DNA of 64,000 nt from Candidatus Uabimicrobium amorphum (GTDB taxonomy: Bacteria; Planctomycetota; Uabimicrobiia; Uabimicrobiales; Uabimicrobiaceae). Numbering within the stretch: the stretch's first letter is position 1; every line of letters begins with the position of its first letter. The translations under genes were made by a program, and so were the position numbers. The notes beneath the pieces were generated by a model. The model was not told the origin of the DNA and ran no database searches. It saw nothing but the letters and a program-made list of their open reading frames with translations. Shown one piece after another: positions 18,080-26,774 of this stretch. The stretch spans positions 2,232,001-2,296,000 of the forward strand of contig NZ_AP019860.1 in the NCBI RefSeq assembly GCF_009002475.1. The letters are read 5' to 3'.

Positions 18080-19570
18080 ATGGCAAAAAAAGGCAAAAAG
18101 ACCTCGAACAACCAAATGCCTGTAGATCCAAATCAACAGTATCAATACTCTGGTCACCAAGGAATGATGCCAGGACACCAAGGGATGCCTGGACATCAAG
18201 GTATGCCGGGACACCAAGGAATGATGCCGGGACACCAAGGGATGATGCCAGGACACCAAGGGATGCCTGGGCAGATGTCTGCTCCACATATGGCGGCATA
18301 TCCCAATCAAATGCCTGGTGGGCAAATGCAAATGCAAAACCAAATGATGCAAATGATGCAGATGATGATGTCGGGAAATATGGGAATCGCAGGAGCAGAC
18401 ACCGCCGCGCAACCATTTACGTACACGGAAGTACCAGAAGAGGAAGATCCGGGACTCGATGCCGATATTATTCGTCCACACCAGTTGCGTAGTGTTGTAA
18501 AAACACAAGAACCACTACCACTCGACACCGTACTAGACTATCTATGTCTTACCGAAGATAGCAATTACTCTCTAGGTGGCATTCCCAAAGGATGCACCAT
18601 CGCTTTTGTAGGGCCTCCGGGGCAAGGAAAAACACGTACAGCCATCTCAGCTTTGTGCCGCATAGCATATAGTGGAACTCGTTGTGCATTTGTTGTTGCT
18701 GAAGAAGGATTTATTGACGAAAATGACTCAGGTCGCGATGATTTGTGCAGTCGCCTAACAAAAATAGGTATGAAAACTTTAGGACTTTCAGAAGCTCAAT
18801 TTCAGAAAAAAGTTGCCAAAAATATCGCGGTACTTTTAAGTCAATATCACAAAGGTAGTTCATGGGATAATTTTGTTACTCGTTATCGTTTTATTGTCGA
18901 AAAAGAAGGCATTAAATTCGTTATTATCGACTCACTAAACATGCTAGATCCGTCGAAGACAAAAACCGCCGATAATTTGTCGGCTTTAAAAACGTACAAC
19001 CATGAAAAAGGCGTGACATGTCTAACCATTGGACAAATACGCGATACAGGTATGCCAGTAGGTGGTGAGGCACTCATTCACACCGCCGACGCAGTTTTCT
19101 TATTGGAAGAAATGGGTCTTACTTCCAAAGAAATGGCCGCTTTATGGGGCGGCAAATACCGCGACCGCATTGTGACAATTCGTGCCGTGAAGTCAGTGAC
19201 CACCCCTATTTTTCCACATCCCATTCGCATACATCGCGACGAAGAACGCGGTGTGCTCATCGCTCACCCTGAACAACCCGACATCTACAAGCCACTACCC
19301 ACAAAAGAAGAGGCAAAAAAACTCCAAGAGCAAAGTCCGGTAAGCGAAGAAAAACAAACAGATGCCGAAGAACAACCGGCCCCTGAAGCTAATGCGGAAG
19401 AAAAACCTGCACCCGAAGTAAAGGCAGAAACGACCGCTGAAGAAACCACAGAGACACCAAAGAAAAAAACAAAAAAAACAGCGAGTGCACCAAAAGAGGG
19501 CGAAGAAAAGGTCGAAAAGCCCAAGAAAACTACGCGTAAACGTAAAAAAACTAAAGAAAAAAGCGAATAA
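18080..19570 (+). CDS. RecA/KaiC-like ATPase with GHQGM repeats and Lys-rich tail
   Basis: A 496-residue protein. Residues about 25-66 hold six tandem GHQGM(M)P units, followed by a Met/Gln-rich stretch. The ATPase domain (about 150-400) has Walker A GPPGQGKT (178-185), Walker B FVIID (280-284), and a layout (LGGIPKGCTIAFVG, then CLTIGQIRDTG) like RadA/KaiC/DnaB-type RecA folds. The last 100 residues are Ala/Pro/Glu then Lys-rich (PKKKTKKT, TRKRKKTKEK), suggesting nucleic-acid or polyanion binding. Start is supported by AAGGAAATAG. I know no named family with both low-complexity ends. It could act in DNA processing or as a signalling ATPase; the sequence does not decide. Confidence 0.72.
   Translation: MAKKGKKTSNNQMPVDPNQQYQYSGHQGMMPGHQGMPGHQGMPGHQGMMPGHQGMMPGHQGMPGQMSAPHMAAYPNQMPGGQMQMQNQMMQMMQMMMSGNMGIAGADTAAQPFTYTEVPEEEDPGLDADIIRPHQLRSVVKTQEPLPLDTVLDYLCLTEDSNYSLGGIPKGCTIAFVGPPGQGKTRTAISALCRIAYSGTRCAFVVAEEGFIDENDSGRDDLCSRLTKIGMKTLGLSEAQFQKKVAKNIAVLLSQYHKGSSWDNFVTRYRFIVEKEGIKFVIIDSLNMLDPSKTKTADNLSALKTYNHEKGVTCLTIGQIRDTGMPVGGEALIHTADAVFLLEEMGLTSKEMAALWGGKYRDRIVTIRAVKSVTTPIFPHPIRIHRDEERGVLIAHPEQPDIYKPLPTKEEAKKLQEQSPVSEEKQTDAEEQPAPEANAEEKPAPEVKAETTAEETTETPKKKTKKTASAPKEGEEKVEKPKKTTRKRKKTKEKSE
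18152..18270 (+). repeat. In-frame tandem repeat (18- and 21-base units)
   Basis: Six units encoding GHQGMP or GHQGMMP inside the ATPase gene. Unit lengths differ by one Met codon, and third positions have diverged (cca, cct, ccg), so it is not a very recent expansion. Confidence 0.85.
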
Positions 19571-19582
19571 CACGTGTAAAAT

Positions 19583-20020
19583 ATGTTAGAAAAAATCGAT
19601 ACAATCATTATTTCTCTTGCTGTAGATGAAAATCAATCCCTTTTTATACTATTGGGGCTTGACGGAGTAATACAGTGTATGGGAGATGGTTCCGTCCATA
19701 ATAGCGACAAAACAATATACATTGGGAAAACCTCACCAGACCTTTTTGCCAATCTAAAACAACATATTAACCCACAATGGCTACAACGCTGCGGACGATA
19801 TACTGTCCCGCAGCGCTGTGGACAAACCTGTGAATTATCTATCGTTTTTAAAGCAAAAGAAAATGAGAAGGGCATTCAGTTTGTTTATGGTGCCACATCC
19901 CAAGGACCGCCTACGGATATCACAAACTTTGTTTATTTCGCTGTAGATCTTATCACCCCGTGGCATGCACGACAAAAACACAAAACCCAAAGTGAAGGAG
20001 TAGACAATGGAATTTCGTGA
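19583..20020 (+). CDS. Small protein of unknown function
   Basis: A 145-residue product lying 12 bases after the ATPase gene and overlapping the next gene by 14 bases, a spacing typical of an operon. I recognise no family. It begins with an alternating hydrophobic pattern (IDTIIISLAVDENQSLFILLGLDGVIQCMG) that could be beta strands and contains four Cys residues, two in the pair QRCG...QRCGQTC. There is no signal peptide. No clear Shine-Dalgarno site precedes the ATG, so it may be translated by coupling with the upstream gene. Reality is supported by context and by an undisturbed frame, not by homology. Confidence 0.5.
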   Translation: MLEKIDTIIISLAVDENQSLFILLGLDGVIQCMGDGSVHNSDKTIYIGKTSPDLFANLKQHINPQWLQRCGRYTVPQRCGQTCELSIVFKAKENEKGIQFVYGATSQGPPTDITNFVYFAVDLITPWHARQKHKTQSEGVDNGIS

Positions 20021-21632
20021 GAGCTTCGAACAAACCTACAATGAAGCTTTTATCATACCATTTAATAGCATCGACGATAAAATAGCACAACACATCAGTG
20101 CCGAAGAAAAAACCACTTTACAACAACTAAAAGACCAACTAAATGCCGACTCTTCCGAAAGCCGATTAGAAGCGCAAAAGCAACTGATGGAATTCAAGAT
20201 AAACATCTGCGATAAGTACAACATCGGAAATATCATTTCGCGAGATACCGTTGATTTTACTCCACGCGATGGCTTTGGCAACCTACCCATTGTTGCCGCA
20301 AATATGGATGGGGTTACCGGCAAGCGCATGGCGGAAGCAATGGCCATGATGGGCGGCAGTGCTGCGCTACCACAATACATGTCCGACGACGACTTGTGCC
20401 GTATTATTGAATATATGAATACGCGTCATCCCCTTTACAGGACACCACTTACTTTAAAGTCCGATAAAAAGATATATAATTTCGAAAATATCATTTCCAA
20501 ACGCGATCTACCTGCGGTTGTTATTATCGATCAAGACGATCAACTCGTTGGCATTTTGCACAAACGCGATGTACAAAGCGTAAATAAAGATACGCCGGTC
20601 ACCAAACTGATGGTTACCGAAAGACTTGTGACAAGTAAACCCGACATATCTGCGGTAGATGCCATTAACTTAATGAAAAAAAATAAGGTCAAGTTTCTCC
20701 CCATTCTGGATGAATCAGGACATCCTTTTGGTGTATTAACGGAAAAGTTAGCGGCCATGAGTTTACGCTATAAACCCCATCAAGGACATGGTAAAAAAGG
20801 CTTAGCCGTTTTGGCCACTGTGGGGGCACTCAATCGTGATCCTGTAGAGAAGGCAAAAATGCTCATAAATGCCGGAGTCACAGGAATTATTCTAGACACG
20901 GCGCACTTTGATCAGGGAATTCAGTCCTACCGCAATTTGAACAAAATAGCCAATCTCGTAAGTAATTATGAAAACGCAACCGATTACAAAATTCCAATTA
21001 TTGCCGGAAATGTGGTGACACCAGAAGCCACGGTGCGCATTATTGGAGCGGGAGCAGATATTATCAAAGTGGGTATTGGACCAGGAGCTATGTGCTCTAC
21101 ACGCTACGAAACAGGTGTAGGTAGACCTCAACTTGCCGCAGTCATGAAATGTGTCAACGCCGCAGAACCTTATGGTAAACATATATGGGCCGATGGCGGT
21201 ATAAAAACCCCTCGTGATGTAGCCCTTGCCCTTGCCGCGGGTGCCTCGCAGGTAATGGTGGGAAGTTGGTTTGCAGGTACAATGGAAAGTCCAGGGGACT
21301 TAAAGTACGATTTCGAAGGACATAAATACAAAGAGAATTTTGGTATGGCCTCGCGTAGCGCTTCCGAAAAGAGATCACAACGCGATACAATGCGTGAAAT
21401 TCTTGGACACCGCTCAGAGGGAAGTAATCGTTCATTCGTGTACTTAGACCCCGATCGTCCGTCAGTAATGGATATCATACACTACATAATAGATGGTGTG
21501 ACCTCGTCCATGACATACGTCGGTGCACAAAATTTAAGTGAATTTTTCCGCAACGCCAACATCGGTATTCAGTCGCAAATCGGTTATGAAGAAGGAAAAC
21601 CGCTTGATATCGTTAAAATAAAGAGGATATAA
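20007..21632 (+). CDS. GuaB1-type IMPDH-family protein, probable CBS-containing GMP reductase
   Basis: A 541-residue IMPDH/GMPR-fold protein with a CBS pair at about residues 145-255 and the catalytic loop GIGPGAMCSTRYETGVGRPQ (Cys363). The loop, together with WADGGIKTPRDVALALAAGA, GSWFAGTMESPGDL and the end region TYVGAQNLSEF, resembles the actinobacterial GuaB1 group rather than classical GuaB, which has GSICTTR and GVGVPQ. Mycobacterial GuaB1 has been shown to be a GMP reductase regulated through its CBS domains, so GMP to IMP is the likelier reaction. About 75 extra N-terminal residues precede the first conserved block. The start has a good AAGGAG site. IMP dehydrogenase activity cannot be excluded from sequence alone. 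Confidence 0.82.
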   Translation: MEFRESFEQTYNEAFIIPFNSIDDKIAQHISAEEKTTLQQLKDQLNADSSESRLEAQKQLMEFKINICDKYNIGNIISRDTVDFTPRDGFGNLPIVAANMDGVTGKRMAEAMAMMGGSAALPQYMSDDDLCRIIEYMNTRHPLYRTPLTLKSDKKIYNFENIISKRDLPAVVIIDQDDQLVGILHKRDVQSVNKDTPVTKLMVTERLVTSKPDISAVDAINLMKKNKVKFLPILDESGHPFGVLTEKLAAMSLRYKPHQGHGKKGLAVLATVGALNRDPVEKAKMLINAGVTGIILDTAHFDQGIQSYRNLNKIANLVSNYENATDYKIPIIAGNVVTPEATVRIIGAGADIIKVGIGPGAMCSTRYETGVGRPQLAAVMKCVNAAEPYGKHIWADGGIKTPRDVALALAAGASQVMVGSWFAGTMESPGDLKYDFEGHKYKENFGMASRSASEKRSQRDTMREILGHRSEGSNRSFVYLDPDRPSVMDIIHYIIDGVTSSMTYVGAQNLSEFFRNANIGIQSQIGYEEGKPLDIVKIKRI

Positions 21633-21783
21633 AGAATTTTGTTGATCTTCATCAATCTAAAAGTGTAGCTCTTGTTTAATAAAAAACGCGTTTAATAAAG
21701 AGAAACAGTCTAGATGAGAAATCTAATTCAGAATGTATACATTATCACAAACAAAGATTTTACAACAAGATTAGGAGTTTACT

Positions 21784-22920
21784 ATGAATAAATACATGAA
21801 ACTGTTCTTCATCGTATGTTTCTTTTTGCCTTTGACACATATCTTCGCAGAAACCGAACACAAAATCACATACGATTTGTTAACGTGTGACAAGAAAACA
21901 GATCTTCTAGACGAAGGAGATGACAAGTTTTCTGTGACGATTAAAATTAGTGGAAAAGTGACAAAAGGCGATCTAGCTTTATTAGATAAGCTGACCAAAA
22001 AAACACTAAAAAGACAGCGCAAGAAAATCAACAAGCGAGTCATAAAATTCAATAACCGACTAGGAAAATTGGATCTTACAGACAAAGGTCACCGTGACTG
22101 GTTTAGGGAAAAAGCACAAGACGAACTAAACCAGTTGTGGGAAGGTCTACAAAGTAACGCAGAAACACAAGTAAAGAAAGATGTACAAAAAAAGTGGAAA
22201 GAAATCCAAAAAAATAACAAAGCTTACAAAAAACACAAAATCGTATTTAGAGTTAGATTTGCTGTTCACGTGATCAAAATATCATCAACAATTATATCTA
22301 TCGTTGCCTCTGGGGGAACGAATATTATTAGTTATGTTTCCCTGGTATTAAATATTGCCACTTTTGCAAATTTTATTAAAGAATCAAAAATTGACCAAGA
22401 CAAAACAAGAAAGGCTCTTGTGGGATCTCTTGCTGTTTATACCTCGGAGGCGGAGAGACTACAAAAAGCAAGGGACGAAAATAGAGAAGAAAGTATCATT
22501 GAGGCATTTGAAGAGAGCCTGGAAAACTCAAAGAACACATTGTTGGCAAATTTAGCGGAACACAGAGTCAGTGTTGGTAAAATGCAAACCAATGTATTAA
22601 AGATGGACAAAAAAATAACCAAAGCAAAAAAACAATACGAAAAATTGCAGAAAAAAATGAAGAAAAATGACGTAGATATACAGAACACGGAAGAAGACCT
22701 CGCAAAACTAGACAAAAAAATACAAGATCTTGACAAAGCTCTTGATAATTTAGTCTCTGATATAGACGATGAGTTGGAAAGGCTTGCGAATGTGGGAGTA
22801 CCAGAAGAAGAAAAAACTTTCCTACAAGCGGCGAAAAGTTATATTTCTGTGAGCACTACCTTAGAGGCTGTAGAGCTAATTGGTTCTATTGTCAGTGACA
22901 TCGTCGTCATAACGAGTTAG
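21784..22920 (+). CDS. Secreted, mostly helical coiled-coil protein with a hydrophobic hairpin
   Basis: A 378-residue protein with a signal peptide (MNKYMKLFFIVCFFLPL, cleavage near IFA-ET) and a good TTAGGAG site. The mature part is Lys/Glu-rich and predicted helical throughout. A hydrophobic stretch occurs at about 160-200 (VIKISSTIISIVASGG, then NIISYVSLVLNIATFANFI), and long heptad-like coiled coils occupy about 215-345 (KMDKKITKAKKQYEKLQKKM). I do not recognise a family. A long helical bundle with one internal hydrophobic hairpin resembles the general layout of alpha-helical pore-forming toxins of the ClyA/Hbl type, but this is shape only. It stands alone between a 150-base gap and a bidirectional terminator. 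Confidence 0.65.
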   Translation: MNKYMKLFFIVCFFLPLTHIFAETEHKITYDLLTCDKKTDLLDEGDDKFSVTIKISGKVTKGDLALLDKLTKKTLKRQRKKINKRVIKFNNRLGKLDLTDKGHRDWFREKAQDELNQLWEGLQSNAETQVKKDVQKKWKEIQKNNKAYKKHKIVFRVRFAVHVIKISSTIISIVASGGTNIISYVSLVLNIATFANFIKESKIDQDKTRKALVGSLAVYTSEAERLQKARDENREESIIEAFEESLENSKNTLLANLAEHRVSVGKMQTNVLKMDKKITKAKKQYEKLQKKMKKNDVDIQNTEEDLAKLDKKIQDLDKALDNLVSDIDDELERLANVGVPEEEKTFLQAAKSYISVSTTLEAVELIGSIVSDIVVITS

Positions 22921-23018
22921 CCAAAACTGAACATTTGTCCATTTTAACTTAACCAAGATAAATAGTACATAAATGAACTTCGCGCAACTACTAAATAGAA
23001 ATTGCGCCGCGTATGTGA

Positions 23019-23052
23019 TCTCTAAGTTATTTAAATTTAATTAACTTAGAGA
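23019..23052. terminator. Bidirectional terminator between convergent genes
   Basis: TCTCTAAGTTA and TAACTTAGAGA form 11-base perfect arms around an A/T-only 12-base loop. It lies between the stops of the helical secreted protein and the CNNM protein. Confidence 0.7.
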
Positions 23053-23077
23053 CACTACATGCGTCGTTACTTACTCT

Positions 23078-24151
23078 TTACTCAATACTCTCACCATTTT
23101 CATCTTTTTGCTTTTTTATTGTAGATGTCAACTTTTTCTCCCCCTTTTTTCGTGCCACGATTTCTAAGTCGTCGACATGATCGGTTTCATCTACAATTTC
23201 TTTCCCTACGAGCTCTTCGAGTATATCTTCAAGAGTCACAACTCCTTCTACTCCACCGTACTCATCGAGAACAATCGCCATATGTTGTTGTTGATTGATA
23301 AACTCGCGTAACAACGCTTCTAGCGATTTGCTTCTATAGGCAAAAATAGCGCTCTTACTGAAATCTTTGACTAATTTCTCCTCATCACCGCAAATGATCG
23401 CCGACATCAACTCTTGCTTTAGAGCAATACCTGTAACATTGTCAATCGATTCGCCGATAATGGGCATACGGCTGTGAGGCGAGCTGATAATTTTATCTTT
23501 GCTCTTTGCTAGTGTGTCGTCAGCTTTCAAATACGTCATTACCGTTCGTGGAGTATCGACTTCTCCGACCATTTTGTCATTGAGAAAAAATACACGCTTG
23601 GCAATTTCATACTCGCTATCATTTATCTTACCATCACGGTGTGCGGCTTTAATGATCGTAAGAACATCGCGCTCTGTTACTTTATTTGCTTGATTTCGCG
23701 TAATTGCTTCGGTAACAGAGTTGAGAATGTATAGCACCGGTCCCATGATAAAAATAAGAAGTCGCAGAGGGCGTGCGATCAACAAACACACTTTTTCGGA
23801 ATAGGTATAACCGATTACTTTAGGTATTACTTCGGCAAAGAAAATAATAAGAATCGTTAAAACGCCGGAACAAACGCCCAGCCATACTTTGCCCCATGCG
23901 TCGATAACAACGGCAGTGACCATCATACTCCCAACAATATTTATGATATTGTTGAACACTACAATTGTATTGGAAGCACGCCCCATATCTTTTTTGATTA
24001 TGCCAAGTGCTATAGCGTCTTTTCTCTGCGTTTCCGCAAGTTGCTGTACACGAAACAGCGAAACGGATGCTAATGCTGCCTCCGAGCAAGAACAAAGTGC
24101 GGAACCAACAACGACGAGAAAAACGATAATACTCAGCTCTACCATTATCAC
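23078..24151 (-). CDS. CNNM-domain (DUF21) and CBS-pair membrane protein, HlyC/CorC-like
   Basis: A 357-residue protein. Residues 1-150 form a DUF21/CNNM transmembrane domain (signature SEAALASVSLFRVQQL and FFAEVIPKVIGYTYSE). A CBS pair follows at about 190-325, ending with the conserved MAIVLDEYGGVEGVVTLEDILEELVGKEIVDETD. Family members are linked to magnesium or cobalt transport. The C-terminal CorC_HlyC domain usually found in bacterial members is missing and replaced by a short charged tail. Translation starts at GTG 24151 or ATG 24145, directly after the stop of the STAS-like gene, so the two are translationally coupled. Confidence 0.85.
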   Translation of the reverse strand: MIMVELSIIVFLVVVGSALCSCSEAALASVSLFRVQQLAETQRKDAIALGIIKKDMGRASNTIVVFNNIINIVGSMMVTAVVIDAWGKVWLGVCSGVLTILIIFFAEVIPKVIGYTYSEKVCLLIARPLRLLIFIMGPVLYILNSVTEAITRNQANKVTERDVLTIIKAAHRDGKINDSEYEIAKRVFFLNDKMVGEVDTPRTVMTYLKADDTLAKSKDKIISSPHSRMPIIGESIDNVTGIALKQELMSAIICGDEEKLVKDFSKSAIFAYRSKSLEALLREFINQQQHMAIVLDEYGGVEGVVTLEDILEELVGKEIVDETDHVDDLEIVARKKGEKKLTSTIKKQKDENGESIE

Positions 24152-24643
24152 TTACGCTTTATCCTTTTCTTTCTTTTCTCTTCGTTTGCGATCTTCTTCT
24201 TCTACAAGTTGTCGCAAATTCTCTGGTATAGTCATGGCAACGGTTGCTGCTGCACAACGTTCTTCTGTTTTTTCCACATCAGAAGATACACCAAATTCTC
24301 CGAGGTGTGATCCTAAAAAGTCAAGGCATCCGCGTTCCGTTTCAAAAAACGTAAATGGATTGGCATGATCTTCGATCTTTGCCTTTAGAATCATGTTCAT
24401 CGAACAGAATAAAAATGTACACCCCTGAAATTTATGGAGTATTGTCCGCGCGAAATTGGCAAATGCATCGCGCGACACTTGTTTTAAATTTTTCGCTTCT
24501 AGAATAAAATAGCAACTTCCTTGGTCAAAAGCCACCTGGATATTTTCAATAAAAGTATCCACGGCTTGTGCATCCAATTCACCTTGCATTTTAAACAAAG
24601 AAACTTTTTCCATCGGATTTTCGACCTCTACAATAAATCCCAT
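24152..24643 (-). CDS. STAS-like regulatory protein
   Basis: A 163-residue protein whose first 95 residues read as an alternating beta/alpha pattern (LFKMQGELDAQAVDTFIENIQ, then FILEAKNLKQVSRDAFANFAR), as in STAS domains of anti-sigma-factor antagonists. The usual phosphorylatable Ser after the D-S motif is replaced by QVSRDA, where Ser could serve. The tail is Lys/Glu/Arg-rich. The ATG at 24643 follows AAAGGAAC at good spacing; the open frame extends 21 residues further upstream but through a hairpin. It is coupled to the CNNM gene downstream, an unusual partner. Family call is moderate because sequence similarity to named STAS proteins is weak. Confidence 0.6.
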   Translation of the reverse strand: MGFIVEVENPMEKVSLFKMQGELDAQAVDTFIENIQVAFDQGSCYFILEAKNLKQVSRDAFANFARTILHKFQGCTFLFCSMNMILKAKIEDHANPFTFFETERGCLDFLGSHLGEFGVSSDVEKTEERCAAATVAMTIPENLRQLVEEEDRKRREKKEKDKA

Positions 24644-24662
24644 GTTGTTCCTTTCTGTAGAG

Positions 24663-24698
24663 TACTGTGGGCAACCTACTTTGAGGCTACCCACAGTA
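24663..24698 (-). terminator. Hairpin upstream of the STAS-like gene
   Basis: TACTGTGGG and CCCACAGTA form a 9-base stem that can extend inward with two mismatches. It lies between the OPT transporter stop and the STAS-like start on the minus strand. No T run follows, so it may be a leader structure rather than a terminator. Confidence 0.4.
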
Positions 24699-24789
24699 TT
24701 GGTCATTTGTCGATTAGAGTATCACTACTCTGAATATTATTTAGACAATAAATTCCGTAGGTTTTCACCTAGGTCTTTGACAAAATCAT

Positions 24790-26679
24790 CTAAGCTTTTT
24801 TAGGCATAGCACTGCGTAGTAACATAAACATTACTATCGCTAATAAAATTACTCCTGGGTACCAAGCATTCCAACCAATAGACAATAAGTCTTTTTTACC
24901 TGAAACTACAATTGGAATAGCAATTAATATACCAACAAGTGCTTCACCAGTAATGAGACCAGAGGCAAATAGCAATCCACGTGTTTGTGCCGCTTCCCCT
25001 TCTTCTTTATTTTGCCATTTGGCAATCGCTTTTTCAGAAACGGCAGCGATAATTCCGCCAAGAAGAATTGGTACAGCAAGTTCTATTGGTAGATAAATTC
25101 CAACAGCAACGGCAAGTACCGGTAAACGGAAATTAGATTTTCTTGCTTCCTGGATTTTGTCCAGCACAATAATCACAACAGCGATTGCGGCCCCAATGCC
25201 AATAAAAAGCCATGGTAAGCCACCTTCAAAAACACCTTTGGCAACAGATGCCATCAAACTTGCTTGTGGAGCGAGAAGAGGCTCAGGATGTTCTGCAGTT
25301 TTCACACCGATTCCATACGCCTTATCGATAAGCATTAAAATGGGAGCAAGTACAAGTGCTGCGGAAACGACACCGATCATTTGCATAATTTGCTGTTTCC
25401 ACGGTGTTGCTCCTACAATATGACCCGCTTTCAAGTCTTGTAAATTATCTCCACCAATCGCAGCGGCACAACAAACCACACCACCAACGAAAATCGCCGC
25501 GGCAGGGCCTGCTGCCGTGTCGGTCATCATGTACGATAATAATAAAGATGTAAATAGAATGGTTGCTATTGTAATACCCGAAATTGGGTTATTTGAACTT
25601 CCCACAAGTCCTGCCATGTACGCAGCGACTGCAGAAAATAAAAATCCGGCGATAAGCATAATCACCGACATAATAGCCGAAGGTACAGGTTCGCCAATCA
25701 CGTAGTAGTATAAGGCACATATTGGTATAAGCGAAAGTACTAAGGCCGTAGCCACCCAAGTAATAGGTGTATCCTTCTCCGTCGAAGGTATTTCTTCTCC
25801 GTCTTCTCCGCCTTTGTAAGCACTTAAACTGGCCTTCACTCCTTTGACAATAGGCTTGATTAAGTTAACTAAGGCCCACAAACCACCAACAGCCATTGCT
25901 CCAACGCCTAGATACCGAGTATGTCCACTCCAAATATCCCAGGCAAAACTAGCGGCTGTTGCATCTTTTGGCCATGGATTGTACATGGCAAAAAGCGGTA
26001 TGGCAACAAGCCAGTTAATCGCTCCCCCAACAAAAACGAGTATGGCGATATTAAGTCCAACAATATAACCAACCGAAACCAAAGCAGGAGAAACGTTTGA
26101 TCCAACGTATAGAATACCATTCCCTACCCGACTGGCGATTTCAACTGTTCCATGCCAAGCTTTCAAACCGGTTTCACCAAATTTGAACAATGCACCGATA
26201 ATACCTGCGGTTACCATATATTTTACACCGTCACCACTGTCTCCAGCTTTTAACACTTCGGCAGTTGCAATTCCTTCAGGGAATTTTAGATTTTCTTCAA
26301 CAATAAGAGCACGGCGCAGAGGAACAGTGAAAAGTACTCCAATAACTCCTCCAAGGGCGGCAATAATTGTTGTTTGGGTATAGTCAAAACCTTGCCAATG
26401 TTTTAAAATAACTAGCGCCGGTATAGTAAAAATAACTCCTGCAGCAAGAGATTCCCCTGCAGATGCGGCAGTTTGCACGATGTTGTTTTCGAGAATATTG
26501 GACTCTTTGAATAATCTCAAAATAGCCATAGATAGGACCGCAGCGGGAATAGACGCAGAAACGGTAAGACCTGCGAATAAACCGAGATATGCATTTGCTC
26601 CCGCTAAGATAATCGATAGAAATATCCCTAAAACTACAGCCTTAAGGGTAATTTCGGGTAAAGGTTTGTTATTGTTCAC
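24790..26679 (-). CDS. OPT family oligopeptide transporter
   Basis: A 629-residue polytopic protein with about 14-16 hydrophobic segments. The start PLPEITLKAVVLGIFLSIILAGANAYLGL matches the OPT family, as do NNIVQTAASAGESLAAGVIF, NLKFPEGIATAEVLKAG and GGDNLQDLKAGHIVGATPWKQQIMQ. Bacterial members import peptides or metal complexes by proton symport. The GTG start follows AAAGG. It is on the same strand as the HEAT lipoprotein upstream (gap 95 bases) and may share its transcript. The substrate cannot be told from sequence. Confidence 0.92.
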   Translation of the reverse strand: MNNNKPLPEITLKAVVLGIFLSIILAGANAYLGLFAGLTVSASIPAAVLSMAILRLFKESNILENNIVQTAASAGESLAAGVIFTIPALVILKHWQGFDYTQTTIIAALGGVIGVLFTVPLRRALIVEENLKFPEGIATAEVLKAGDSGDGVKYMVTAGIIGALFKFGETGLKAWHGTVEIASRVGNGILYVGSNVSPALVSVGYIVGLNIAILVFVGGAINWLVAIPLFAMYNPWPKDATAASFAWDIWSGHTRYLGVGAMAVGGLWALVNLIKPIVKGVKASLSAYKGGEDGEEIPSTEKDTPITWVATALVLSLIPICALYYYVIGEPVPSAIMSVIMLIAGFLFSAVAAYMAGLVGSSNNPISGITIATILFTSLLLSYMMTDTAAGPAAAIFVGGVVCCAAAIGGDNLQDLKAGHIVGATPWKQQIMQMIGVVSAALVLAPILMLIDKAYGIGVKTAEHPEPLLAPQASLMASVAKGVFEGGLPWLFIGIGAAIAVVIIVLDKIQEARKSNFRLPVLAVAVGIYLPIELAVPILLGGIIAAVSEKAIAKWQNKEEGEAAQTRGLLFASGLITGEALVGILIAIPIVVSGKKDLLSIGWNAWYPGVILLAIVMFMLLRSAMPKKA

Positions 26680-26774
26680 GAAAGATGCCTTTCTAAAAAT
26701 TCATTCTCAACATAGCCATGGCGTTAACGGCACTGGCTACTAAGTAGTTTGTAGTAAACTCTAAAACTACCAGA

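Noticed and set aside
18152..18270. CRISPR-like short repeats
   Set aside because: They are in-frame codons for GHQGM(M)P within a coding gene.
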